A stretch of DNA of 48,548 bases from SIAF01 sp046152955. GTDB lineage: Bacteria > Planctomycetota > Planctomycetia > Planctomycetales > Planctomycetaceae. Every line of letters begins with the position of its first letter. The stretch's first letter is position 1. Of the stretch, positions 26,130-34,007 are shown piece by piece. Below the pieces are notes generated by a model, which worked only from the letters and a program-made list of their open reading frames with translations, was not told the origin of the DNA and did no database searches. Location of the stretch: assembly GCA_046152955.1 (NCBI GenBank), contig JBJXGA010000067.1:1-48548 (forward strand), read 5' to 3'. The translations under genes and the position numbers were made by a program.

Positions 26130-26522
26130 ATGAAAGGACTCGTGCATCGTATCGTTCTCTTGTTGTTGCTTGCCGGATGGGGCTGCGGCGGGAATTCTGA
26201 GAAGAGTTACATTCCCAGCGACGATGCCGCGCGCTCGGCGCTGCAGGCGGCGCTGGGGGCGTGGCAAGGGGGGCAGGCGAAACCGGGGGCCATCACAACA
26301 GCCAAACCCACCGTCCAGGTCAGCGACCCGGTCTGGGAAGCGGGGACCAAGCTTTCCAGTTTTGAAATCAAGCCGCTGGAGGGGGAAAGCCCCCGGCGAT
26401 TTTCAGTGAAACTGGTGCTGGAAGGGGCCGCCGATTCCCAGGAAGTGGTCTACGTCGTCTTCGGCAAAGACCCGCTGTGGGTCGTGCGGGAAGAAGAGTT
26501 CAACCGCGATGGCGGAATGTGA
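26130..26522 (+). CDS. Small lipoprotein, paralogue of the one at 19710-20297
   Basis: The product has 130 residues from ATG 26130, which has GGAG 5 bp upstream. The signal peptide MKGLVHRIVLLLLLAGWGCG has a lipobox ending at Cys19, followed by GGNSEKS. The mature domain shares YIPSDDAARSALQAALGAW and YVVFGKDPLWVVREEEF with the lipoprotein that precedes the adaptor, so they are duplicates bracketing the efflux genes. This copy lacks the acidic proline-rich tail. A periplasmic accessory or metal-sensing role is possible but no metal ligand pattern is visible. The gap from the pump is 41 bp, so it is probably the last gene of the operon. The frame start at 26085 is rejected because it buries the lipobox. 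Confidence 0.82.
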   Translation: MKGLVHRIVLLLLLAGWGCGGNSEKSYIPSDDAARSALQAALGAWQGGQAKPGAITTAKPTVQVSDPVWEAGTKLSSFEIKPLEGESPRRFSVKLVLEGAADSQEVVYVVFGKDPLWVVREEEFNRDGGM

Positions 26523-26545
26523 GCACACGATGTGTGTACACAAAG

Positions 26546-26614
26546 AATGACACGACCCCAGAAGCCTATGCACAGTGCGGGCCAACGCCGTGCTCAGGGT
26601 GGGGTCGTGTCATT
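26546..26614. repeat. Perfect 15-bp inverted repeat after the efflux operon
   Basis: The arms AATGACACGACCCCA (26546-26560) and TGGGGTCGTGTCATT (26600-26614) are exact reverse complements with a 39-nt interior. No T-run follows, so a classical terminator is not supported, but the stem could still end or stabilise the operon transcript. It could also be a remnant of a small mobile element. Confidence 0.7.
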
Positions 26615-26732
26615 GGTAATCATAGCCTTTGGCGGTCTGAAATCAACACTGGAGAGACAAAAAATCTTTAGGTTTTTCCGAAAATTGATGTCGTGATGCA
26701 AGTGCTTTCTGGGTCATAATTTGGAGTTTCCA

Positions 26733-28103
26733 GTGCGCGAGTTGACCAGCCCGTCGAACGACTCCCGACCCACCGCCGTGCGGTACATCGTCCTGGCCGC
26801 CATGTGCCTCGTGGCGATGATCACTTACATCCAGCGCAACAGCCTGGGGGTCGTCGAAAAGGAGATCCGCAGCCAGTTGCAGTTCAGCAAGATGCAATCG
26901 GCCTGCGTCTTCAGCGGGCTGTTCATCACGTACGCTTTGTTCCAGGTGCCAGGAGGACGGCTGGGCCAGATTTGGGGGTGCCGCAAAGCGCTCTCCATCT
27001 ATGGTGTGATCTGTTCCGCCTCCACGGCGCTTTTCGCCATCGCCGGGGGGTTTCCGGGCTTGCTCGCCGCGCGGATGGGAATCGGCTTGGGGCAGGCCGG
27101 GGTCTTTCCCTGTTCCACCGACACGGTCAAGACCTGGATTCCAGTCCACCGACAGGCGCTGGCCAATGGGGCCATCACCACGTCGATGCAGGTGGGGGGC
27201 ATCCTGGGGACGCAACTGACCGGGTTTCTCGCCAGTCAATGGGGCTGGCGGATCACGCTGGGATGGTTTGCGCTCCCCGGCCTGCTGTGGTCCGCCTGGT
27301 TCTACATCTGGTATCGCAACCGGCCGCAGGAGCATCCCGCCGTCAACGACGCCGAACGCCAACTTTTGCGGGGGGACCGGTCTGCGGCGAAGGACGATCG
27401 TCTGGACGCGACGGCGGCTCCCGCAACGACCGACGTCAACGGCGTCACTCCCCCCGATCCCATCCCCTGGCGGCAGATTTTCCGAAGCTCGTCGCTCCGC
27501 TGGGTCTGCGCGCAACAGTTCTTTCGGGGCGCGGGATACATGTTCTATGGGAGTTGGTTTGCCACGTTCCTCAAGGAAGGGCGCGGGGTCACGGAATTGG
27601 CTCAGGCGGGGTTCATGACCAGCGCTCCCCTGGCGGCGACCGCGCTGGGGAGCATGGCGGGAGGCTGGCTCTCGGACTGGCTCCTGACGCGAACCGGCAG
27701 CCGACAAATCAGCCGCCGCTGGCTCTCGGCCCTCAGTTCCCTGGCCGGGGCGGTCTGCATCGTGGCCGCCTACCCGGTGACGCAGGTGTGGCTGGCCGTC
27801 GGGATCATCAGCGCCGGCGCCTTCTGCGCGGCGATCGCCGGTCCCATCGCCTACACCGTGACGATCGATCTGGGAGGCAAGCACGTTCCGACAGTCTTTG
27901 GCCTGATGAACATGTGCGGCAACCTGGGCGCATTCGCCTTTCCGCTGACGGTCCCCTTTCTGGTGGGTGAAGGGGAGAACGCCAACTGGGATCCGGTGCT
28001 GTTCCTGTTCACCGGAATTTACCTCGCCGCCGCCATCTGTTGGACGGCGTTTGATGCGAATGGAACGATTGAGGAGCCGGCGGCGCATTTGATCGAGGAC
28101 TAG
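26733..28103 (+). CDS. MFS transporter, ACS/glucarate-phthalate-like
   Basis: The product has 456 residues from GTG 26733, preceded by GGAG with 6-bp spacing (26723-26726). A TTG at 26721 overlaps that site and is less likely. Twelve hydrophobic segments are expected. Recognisable marks are MITYIQRNSLGVVEKEI in helix 1, FQVPGGRLGQIWGCRKAL in the conserved loop between helices 2 and 3, and GFPGLLAARMGIGLGQAGVF in helix 4. A charged central loop (NDAERQLLRGDRSAAKDDRLD) follows. The second half carries GGWLSDWLLTRTGSR, the matching loop. The pattern resembles anion:cation symporters that import organic acids such as sugar acids. The substrate is not predictable. No neighbour indicates a pathway; the gene follows the efflux operon after 210 bp. 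Confidence 0.87.
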   Translation: MRELTSPSNDSRPTAVRYIVLAAMCLVAMITYIQRNSLGVVEKEIRSQLQFSKMQSACVFSGLFITYALFQVPGGRLGQIWGCRKALSIYGVICSASTALFAIAGGFPGLLAARMGIGLGQAGVFPCSTDTVKTWIPVHRQALANGAITTSMQVGGILGTQLTGFLASQWGWRITLGWFALPGLLWSAWFYIWYRNRPQEHPAVNDAERQLLRGDRSAAKDDRLDATAAPATTDVNGVTPPDPIPWRQIFRSSSLRWVCAQQFFRGAGYMFYGSWFATFLKEGRGVTELAQAGFMTSAPLAATALGSMAGGWLSDWLLTRTGSRQISRRWLSALSSLAGAVCIVAAYPVTQVWLAVGIISAGAFCAAIAGPIAYTVTIDLGGKHVPTVFGLMNMCGNLGAFAFPLTVPFLVGEGENANWDPVLFLFTGIYLAAAICWTAFDANGTIEEPAAHLIED

Positions 28104-28134
28104 GCATGGCGAAAAAAAAAGGAACCCGCACGGT

Positions 28135-28518
28135 TTGTCCTCTGCGTGCAATATCGAGACTATCCGGCTTCGCTGGAGTTGCGAACAGTCTACCGTCATA
28201 TTGACGTCGCCGGTCACCGCGGCGCTGTTATCGATGGCGCTGTTCCATTTCTATCACGAACTGCGGATTGCGGCGGCAAGTTGCGTCTCCGCAGCCGTGA
28301 TCCTGGGGGTGGTTCGCTGGCTCAATCCCCCGGATCGGCCCCGATTCCAGCGATACCGAGAGATCGCTGACGTGGCGGCAGTCGTCGTCATCGCTTGGTT
28401 GGTTTCGGCGGCAATCGTTGTGGCGACCTGGCCGACAATTTCCAATGCTATGGGAGATCGTGTCGCGCGCACTGTCCGGGAGATGGTGTTACCGTCCAAA
28501 TCGCACGTCGCACAGTGA
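28135..28518 (+). CDS. Putative small membrane protein
   Basis: The frame has 127 codons but a poor start. The candidates are TTG 28135, TTG 28201 (MTSPVTAALLSMALFHFYHE) and ATG 28234 (MALFHFYHELRIAAAS). Two strong transmembrane segments are present (IAAASCVSAAVILGVVRWL and VAAVVVIAWLVSAAIVVATW), joined by a basic loop (PPDRPRFQRYREI). The stop overlaps a GTG of the next frame (GTGA at 28515-28518), suggesting coupling to that gene. A separate short frame opens at ATG 28106 with GCG and three AAA codons (MAKKK) and stops after 32 codons in another phase, so a frameshift or a missed small gene is possible. The function is unknown. Confidence 0.5.
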   Translation: MSSACNIETIRLRWSCEQSTVILTSPVTAALLSMALFHFYHELRIAAASCVSAAVILGVVRWLNPPDRPRFQRYREIADVAAVVVIAWLVSAAIVVATWPTISNAMGDRVARTVREMVLPSKSHVAQ

Positions 28519-28526
28519 ACATTCGC

Positions 28527-28883
28527 ATGGGATTGACGACCTGGCTCCTGATTGTTTTTGGCGGCATCTCATTGGTGCTGCTCTCCATTGTCATCGCTCG
28601 CTTGCAGAGGCGCCCGTTTGACCCTGACCGCTGGCAGGCCGACGCGCGGCTTAGGCCAATACTCGTTCACGATCTCGCGAGAAGTCAGCGACTCCTGGGA
28701 TTGCGACGTAAGGCTGTCTTGGCGCTGCTTGGCGAACCTGACTATGCCAGCGGTTGCTCGTTGGCCTATTGCCTCTTCGGAAATCCGGATGGAGACAAAC
28801 TGCGAATTCGACTGGATTCCGCCGACAGCGTCTTCAAGGTCAAGATCGAGCGAGGCTGCACAGACGTCGGTGTCTTCTATTGA
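28527..28883 (+). CDS. Small anchored protein with a BamE/SmpA-like domain
   Basis: The product has 118 residues from ATG 28527; a GTG at 28515 overlapping the previous stop is a near-equal alternative. The N-terminal anchor is TTWLLIVFGGISLVLLSIVIA. It is followed by a soluble domain: RSQRLLGLRRKAVLALLGEP, then a strand pair (SLAYCLFG, DKLRIRLDSADSVFKVKI). The helix-then-'LLGEPD'-then-strands order is that of small SmpA/OmlA (BamE-like) domains; this is pattern resemblance only. The preceding small membrane gene overlaps or abuts it, suggesting a two-gene unit. The function is unknown. Confidence 0.6.
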   Translation: MGLTTWLLIVFGGISLVLLSIVIARLQRRPFDPDRWQADARLRPILVHDLARSQRLLGLRRKAVLALLGEPDYASGCSLAYCLFGNPDGDKLRIRLDSADSVFKVKIERGCTDVGVFY

Positions 28884-28896
28884 TCTGATAAGGCCC

Positions 28897-29415
28897 CTAT
28901 CCGTGCTCCGGCACTTGAATTTCAATCCCATACCGCGGAGCCACCGCCAGCAGCCGATCGATCTCTTCCCGCGTCGGGGGGAGCGCCGTGGTCGATCCCT
29001 CCGGCAGCGTCACCCCCACTTCGAAGAACATCGATTCCAGGCCGGCGGGTGCGACCGAGATCAACATCCGGGCCGGACGACCGCTCTCGTTTTTGAAGGC
29101 GTGCGACGTGCCGACCGGCATGTTGGCGAACATCCCCGCTGTCGCCACGCTCCGTTCCCCATCAATGGTAAACGTGATCTCCCCTTCGAGGACGTAAAAG
29201 CCCTCTTCCTCCCGGCTGTGAACGTGTGGAGGTGGTCCCCCTCCGGGAGGGACGATCGCTTCCCACAGCGCATAGCGGCCGTTCGTCTCTTCACCCGTGG
29301 CAAGAAAGCGATAGACGTCGCCGACGACGGCGATCGTTCGCCCTGCGCCGGGTTGGCTAATCGTCGGCGCGCGATCGCGGATCGCATCGTTCGGCTTCAC
29401 GGGAGGAGGGGTCAT
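28897..29415 (-). CDS. Cupin-domain protein
   Basis: The product has 172 residues from ATG 29415; the start overlaps the stop of the redoxin gene (ATGA 29412-29415). Longer frames run through the neighbouring gene and are shadows. Both cupin motifs are present. Motif 1 is PPHVHSREEEGFYVLEGE, with His-x-His and Glu metal ligands. Motif 2 is ANMPVGTSHAFKNES, with the third histidine. A single-domain cupin of this form resembles quercetin dioxygenase-like and related metal-dependent small proteins; substrate and metal are unknown. There is no signal peptide, in contrast to its exported operon partner. It converges on the small membrane-protein gene ending at 28883. Confidence 0.85.
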   Translation of the reverse strand: MTPPPVKPNDAIRDRAPTISQPGAGRTIAVVGDVYRFLATGEETNGRYALWEAIVPPGGGPPPHVHSREEEGFYVLEGEITFTIDGERSVATAGMFANMPVGTSHAFKNESGRPARMLISVAPAGLESMFFEVGVTLPEGSTTALPPTREEIDRLLAVAPRYGIEIQVPEHG

Positions 29416-31580
29416 GGAGTGCTTTCGTCGGACGGGAGTGGATGTTCCAAAAGATACTGACGGATGATTTCCAACTTGTACGTTCGCAGGCGCGGACGCG
29501 CCATCGTTCGATCGTCGAGCAGGACCGTTCCATCCGGGCCGATCAGGACATAGCAGGGATAGCCATCCGGAACGCCGTGCGGTTCGTACCGCGCCACCGT
29601 TCGGCCATCGGGATGATCGACGATCACGGGAAACGGGATGTTCTCTTTCGCGACATGATCGCGAACGGTCTGCGCCGTCTCTGAATTGTTGTGGACTCCA
29701 ATGACCACCAGGCCGCGGCTTCCAAACAGCTCGTGAGCCAACTTCACCGAAGGCAGATCGCCATGACACGGGCCGCACGTCTTGAACCAGAAATCAAGCA
29801 GGACGTATTTTCCACGCAACTCTCGCAGGCGGAGTTCATTTCCAGATGTATTGATCCAGGCGGTTCCCTCAAGTTCGGGCGGAGCCTTGCCTCCCAAGGA
29901 AATCTCTGCCAGTTCCCGCGCCCGTTCGCCAGCGGGGGGCTGCCGTTCCCGTTCGCTCAGTTCTTCTTGAAAGTCTCGCAACAACCAATCGGCAGGTTGC
30001 GGTTCGAGTGTCAGCACAAGCTCCTCGAGAGGCTGGTCAATCCGGACCGCGGTCCGGGTCGCCAGGGGGCGATGCGGGTCGAAGGCGACGACCGGATGCG
30101 TCAATACCCTTCCTCCGGTTGTATCGTCCGTCGGCACCCAGGGTGGCTGCAATGCAAACTTCCCTTCCGCATCGGTGACCACCGGCTGGACGTGCCGGAG
30201 ATGCGGTCCACGGAACCGGACGACCGTCCGCGGCGCGGGAGTGCCGTCGGCGTGTTGGACCTTTCCGACAATCTTCCCCAGAGGCCGGAGCGTCACATCG
30301 GGGGCGATTGTGGAACCGTCCGGTGCGACCTCCAGCGGGACATAGTCTGCATCAGCAACGTACGAGCCGCCTCCTCGCCCTGCCCCTTGAAAGGACAGCC
30401 GCGCTTTCCCGGCCACCATCCGGATCGCAAACTCTCCCTGAGAGTCGGAAATTCCCCAACCGGCGAACATCCAGTCAGCCGCCTGGGGACCAGGGAAATC
30501 CACCGGCGCGACATTGGGAATCTCTCCCATGATGTACGCCCCCACGACGGGAGCCCCCGACTTGGCATCCAGCACCCGCCCGCGAACAGTCACTTTCCGC
30601 CGGGCCACCAGGTGCAGGATGTCGTTCTTTCCCGGTTCGATGCGCAGAAATGATTGTGCAGGGGTGTCTCGCGAATACTGAGGGCTGATGTGAAATTCTT
30701 TGGTGGTCAGACTCAACAGCGAATAGTCCCCCGGTGCGATGGTCAACCTTCCGATCCCCTGGTCGTCGAACGGCACATCCGTATGAATCACCGTGGAGGG
30801 ATGCGAAAATGGCTCGTGACGCAGATCAATCCGCGCCGCTGTCGGCCTCGCACCCGATGCATCCGGGGCCAGATGCAGAGAGACGGTGACGCCGGGCGCC
30901 ATCCGCGAGGTGACCTCCTCGGCCTGACCGGCCACCACGTCGCTGATCTTGATGGGAGCAAAGTCCGGATGATCGATCGTTACACTCAGAATGTCCCCCG
31001 CCGGTAACTCCAGCAAAGGGAGGAGTCCGGATCGGCCGCTCGCAGCGAATGTGTCCCCAAACGCTTTCATCCAGGCGTTCGGCAGGTAGCAGGTTCCATT
31101 CACCCCTCGGATCTGGAATTCCCGTGCCCTGGCCGCGGCGAGCGGCTTTCCTTCAGGATCCAGGATACGGATCGTAGTGCGGGCGGGAACGTCCATCGTG
31201 AGGTTGACCTCGGCATTCTGATTCGCCTCGACCGACCCTGGGTGAAACGCCCGTGCCAAGCCAGGTTTCTTCGCCGACAGCATGAAGTACATCTCGGGTA
31301 GACCATCCAACCGGTACTGTCCCTGAGCGTCCGTAACAATCGCCGAGCGTGCTGTGCTCCAATTCTGTTCGTTATCAATTGAGTACAGCCGGATTTCCGC
31401 CCCGACCACCGGTTTTCCTTGCGCATCGACGATCCGCCCGAAGATGCGGGCACTCTCTGCGGGTGCGGCGGAAGTCGTCGGCGGGTCTGCGGCGAGTCCA
31501 CCGGTGGTTGCCACCCACAGGAGCGCTCCCCCCACCAACAACTTCGCGCAACGGGGGAGATCAGGACGGGCAGTGCGCAT
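29412..31580 (-). CDS. Exported carboxypeptidase-regulatory-like/TlpA-type redoxin protein
   Basis: The product has 722 residues from ATG 31580, with AAAGG 7 bp upstream; a GTG one codon earlier is ignored. A signal peptide covers about residues 1-31 (AKLLVGGALLWVATTGGLA). Several carboxypeptidase-regulatory-like beta-sandwich repeats follow (IFGRIVDAQGKPVVGAEIRL, VRGRVLDAKSGAPVVGAYI, GKIVGKVQHADGTPAPRTVV). The C-terminal thioredoxin-like domain begins near residue 570 (EGTAWINTSGNELRLRELRG) and has the active-site motif CGPC (Cys602, Cys605) in LLDFWFKTCGPCHGDLP. It probably acts outside the cytoplasm in disulphide or thiol redox. This architecture is frequent in planctomycetes. It is co-translated with the cupin gene. 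Confidence 0.87.
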   Translation of the reverse strand: MRTARPDLPRCAKLLVGGALLWVATTGGLAADPPTTSAAPAESARIFGRIVDAQGKPVVGAEIRLYSIDNEQNWSTARSAIVTDAQGQYRLDGLPEMYFMLSAKKPGLARAFHPGSVEANQNAEVNLTMDVPARTTIRILDPEGKPLAAARAREFQIRGVNGTCYLPNAWMKAFGDTFAASGRSGLLPLLELPAGDILSVTIDHPDFAPIKISDVVAGQAEEVTSRMAPGVTVSLHLAPDASGARPTAARIDLRHEPFSHPSTVIHTDVPFDDQGIGRLTIAPGDYSLLSLTTKEFHISPQYSRDTPAQSFLRIEPGKNDILHLVARRKVTVRGRVLDAKSGAPVVGAYIMGEIPNVAPVDFPGPQAADWMFAGWGISDSQGEFAIRMVAGKARLSFQGAGRGGGSYVADADYVPLEVAPDGSTIAPDVTLRPLGKIVGKVQHADGTPAPRTVVRFRGPHLRHVQPVVTDAEGKFALQPPWVPTDDTTGGRVLTHPVVAFDPHRPLATRTAVRIDQPLEELVLTLEPQPADWLLRDFQEELSERERQPPAGERARELAEISLGGKAPPELEGTAWINTSGNELRLRELRGKYVLLDFWFKTCGPCHGDLPSVKLAHELFGSRGLVVIGVHNNSETAQTVRDHVAKENIPFPVIVDHPDGRTVARYEPHGVPDGYPCYVLIGPDGTVLLDDRTMARPRLRTYKLEIIRQYLLEHPLPSDESTP

Positions 31581-31781
31581 CACGTGGCCTTTCTTTCAGG
31601 GATCGAACTCAAGGCGAGCCCCTCCGCCGCTCGTTTTCTCGGAGAGTGCCGACCGTTACGTGGCGACCACCAGGAAAGGATACCCCGCGCACCGCCATTT
31701 GTCTTGGCGGGGTATGGAAATTTGTTCGCTGATTCGCCACAATGCCGACCGGAAATACACCAAACAACCAAGGATCCCCCC

Positions 31782-33083
31782 ATGAGTATGTTGATTGAGT
31801 CGGTGCGCGCTCGCGAGATTCTGGACAGTCGCGGCAATCCCACGGTGGAAGTGGACGTCGAGCTGGAAGATGGCACGATTGGCCGCGCTGCGGTCCCCAG
31901 CGGCGCCAGCACCGGGAAGCACGAAGCGGTGGAACTTCGGGACGGCGAAGTGAAGGATGCCGACGCCGCCACGCGGAAGCGATACCTGGGGAAGGGGGTT
32001 TTGACGGCAGTTGAAAACGTCAACGAAGAAATCGCCCCGGAGCTGATCGGGCTGGACGTGGCGGACCAGCTCACGATCGACCGGGTGCTGCTGGAACTGG
32101 ACGACACTCCCAACAAGAGCAAGCTGGGGGCCAACGCCATGCTCGGCTGCTCGCTGGCCGCTGCGCATGCCGCGGCACGGGCCAGCTTTCTCCCGCTGTT
32201 CCGCTATCTGGGGGGGGTGGGAGCGAAGTACCTGCCGGCGCCGATGATGAACATCATCAACGGCGGAGCGCACGCCAACAACGGCATCGACGTGCAGGAA
32301 TTCATGGTCATGCCGCTGGGTTTCGACACGTTTCGCGACGCGCTGCGGGCCGGGGCGGAGACGTTCCATGCGCTCAAAAAAGTGCTTGCGGAGAAACACC
32401 TGAGCACCGCCGTCGGGGATGAAGGGGGTTTCGCCCCGGCCCTGGGGAACAATCAGGCGGCGCTGGATGTGATCATGACCGCCATCGAGAAGGCGGGTTA
32501 CCGTCCGGGTGAGCAGATCAAGATCGCCCTCGATGTCGCTTCGACCGAATTCTACGACGAAGAGAAAAAGTCGTACACGTTCGAGAAGCGCACGATCAGC
32601 GGCGACGAAATGGTCGCGCTCCTGGGGCAATGGGTCGCCAAATACCCGATCTGCTCCATCGAAGACGGCTGCTCCGAGGACGACTGGGAGAGTTGGTCGA
32701 AGCTCACCAAGGCGCTCGGAGACAAGGTGCAACTTGTCGGAGACGACCTGTTCGTGACCAACGTCAAACGCTTGCAGCAGGGGATTGACGCGGGAGTCGC
32801 CAACAGCATTCTGGTGAAAGTCAACCAGATCGGCACGCTGACCGAGACGATCAACGCCGTGGAATTGGCGCGGCGCAATCGTTACACCGCCGTCATGAGC
32901 CACCGCAGCGGCGAAACCGAAGACACGACGATCGCTGATCTGGCGGTGGGCCTGGGAACCGGCCAAATTAAAACCGGCTCGGCCAGCCGCACCGACCGCA
33001 TCTGCAAATACAATCAGTTGTTGCGGATCGAGGAACTGCTGGGAGACGAAGCGGTCTACGGGGGGAAGTTGTGGCGGAAATGA
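31782..33083 (+). CDS. eno: Enolase
   Basis: The product has 433 residues from ATG 31782, with AAGGA 7 bp upstream. Enolase converts 2-phosphoglycerate to phosphoenolpyruvate in glycolysis, with two Mg ions. The N-terminal block is ESVRAREILDSRGNPTVEVD. The loop GASTGKHEAVELRDG, the acid region VGDEGGFAPALGNN, the metal ligands in CSIEDGCSEDDW and VGDDLFVTN, and the signature ILVKVNQIGTLTET with MSHRSGETEDTTIADLAVG are all in place. The extended frame to 31419 runs back through the divergent gene's leader and is rejected. A DivIC/FtsB-like gene follows after 184 bp, a neighbour pair found in many bacteria. Confidence 0.98.
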   Translation: MSMLIESVRAREILDSRGNPTVEVDVELEDGTIGRAAVPSGASTGKHEAVELRDGEVKDADAATRKRYLGKGVLTAVENVNEEIAPELIGLDVADQLTIDRVLLELDDTPNKSKLGANAMLGCSLAAAHAAARASFLPLFRYLGGVGAKYLPAPMMNIINGGAHANNGIDVQEFMVMPLGFDTFRDALRAGAETFHALKKVLAEKHLSTAVGDEGGFAPALGNNQAALDVIMTAIEKAGYRPGEQIKIALDVASTEFYDEEKKSYTFEKRTISGDEMVALLGQWVAKYPICSIEDGCSEDDWESWSKLTKALGDKVQLVGDDLFVTNVKRLQQGIDAGVANSILVKVNQIGTLTETINAVELARRNRYTAVMSHRSGETEDTTIADLAVGLGTGQIKTGSASRTDRICKYNQLLRIEELLGDEAVYGGKLWRK

Positions 33084-33267
33084 GGAGCCGGTCGGATTGA
33101 CGCAAGTTGGCCGGTTTGCCAGGACGATGCCAGCCGATGGCCCATTGGCCAGTCGGCTGCCGCAGCGCAGTCTGATTGGTCGGCCAATCGGCGCTCCGCT
33201 GTCTGGGGAAGTTCGGCTGTTCCCCTTCCGACCGCGTTCCCCTGACTTGCCCCAATTTGATTGTCCC

Positions 33268-33762
33268 ATGACACTCCCCTCAGCACAGCGTGGGAGTCTG
33301 CGGGGGGGAGCGGCCTCGGTCGTTTTTTGGACCTGTCTGTTCGTCGCCGGGGGGCTTTACGGCGCCGTCGTCCTCTCCCCCAAGCTCCTGGCACACGCGG
33401 CGCTGCAGGCCCAATTCTCGTCGAACCAATGGCGACTGGTCGAACTGGAGCGACAAGTCGAGCGTTTGGAGGCGGTGGTCGCCGCACAGCGCAACGACCC
33501 GTCGTTCATCCGCGAACAGGCGCGGTCCGACTTTTCAGTCTCTGCGCCGGACGAACAGCGGATTCCGGTGGAATCGCACCTGACGCTAAGAATCGGCCAG
33601 GTCCGCACCGAACGAACCTCGTCCCCCCCCGCCTCCCCCCTCCCGATCCCGCTCCTGAAGTGGATCACCGAATCGCGGAAAACCAGCAACCTCTTGCTGT
33701 GTACCGCCGCCCTGCTGGTCGTCGGAGCATTTACGCTGCTTCCGCCAACGAAAGAGCAGTGA
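33268..33762 (+). CDS. FtsB/DivIC-like septum formation initiator protein
   Basis: The product has 164 residues from ATG 33268. The layout is: transmembrane segment (ASVVFWTCLFVAGGLYGAVVL), a coiled coil (NQWRLVELERQVERLEAVVA), then RNDPSFIREQARSDFSVSAP followed by DEQRIPV. This last pattern is the septum-initiator signature seen after the coiled coil in FtsB/DivIC. A second transmembrane segment near the C-terminus (NLLLCTAALLVVGAFTLLPP) is not usual for FtsB. FtsB/DivIC links early and late divisome proteins. Most Planctomycetia lack FtsZ, so the role here is open. The position after eno matches the conserved eno-ftsB order. The longer frame to 33097 is rejected. Confidence 0.8.
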   Translation: MTLPSAQRGSLRGGAASVVFWTCLFVAGGLYGAVVLSPKLLAHAALQAQFSSNQWRLVELERQVERLEAVVAAQRNDPSFIREQARSDFSVSAPDEQRIPVESHLTLRIGQVRTERTSSPPASPLPIPLLKWITESRKTSNLLLCTAALLVVGAFTLLPPTKEQ

Positions 33763-33816
33763 GCGCCGGCCTACATTCCCACGCGCAGGGCACCGGGGAC
33801 AGAGCGATCTCAAATT

Positions 33817-33844
33817 CTCCCCTCCCCCCGGAGGGGGAAGGGAG
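33817..33844. repeat. C-run/G-run hairpin
   Basis: CTCCCCTCCCCC pairs with GGGGGAAGGGAG with one mismatch over 12 bp. It resembles the hairpins at 5580 and 48320. It lies between the DivIC-like gene and the convergent nadC; without a T-run a terminator role is uncertain. Confidence 0.5.
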
Positions 33845-33848
33845 CCAA

Positions 33849-33893
33849 GGCGAACGGCCCAGCGTAAGCTGGCCGGTCAGCGTTATGTGGCCG
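33849..33893 (+). repeat. Dispersed palindromic element, copy D
   Basis: This plus-oriented copy has GGCGAACGGCCCAGCGTAAG followed by CTGGCCGGT. It shares the extra C (GGCCCAG) with copy A. It sits between convergent genes. Confidence 0.65.
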
Positions 33894-34007
33894 GTATGGA
33901 TTCCCAACGGAGCGCTTCGACTTTCTCGAACGCACATTGGCGGTTCGGTGGGAACCTCGCCCTCCCGAACGGTTGCCGGTGGCGATGAACATCATCTCCC
34001 CCTCTCG

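Noticed and set aside
26643..28217. 524-codon minus-strand frame
   Set aside because: Fully antisense to the MFS gene, with Gly/Arg/Gln-rich low-information protein; a shadow caused by GC-rich codon use.
31656..33269. 537-codon minus-strand frame
   Set aside because: Antisense to eno, no recognisable domain.
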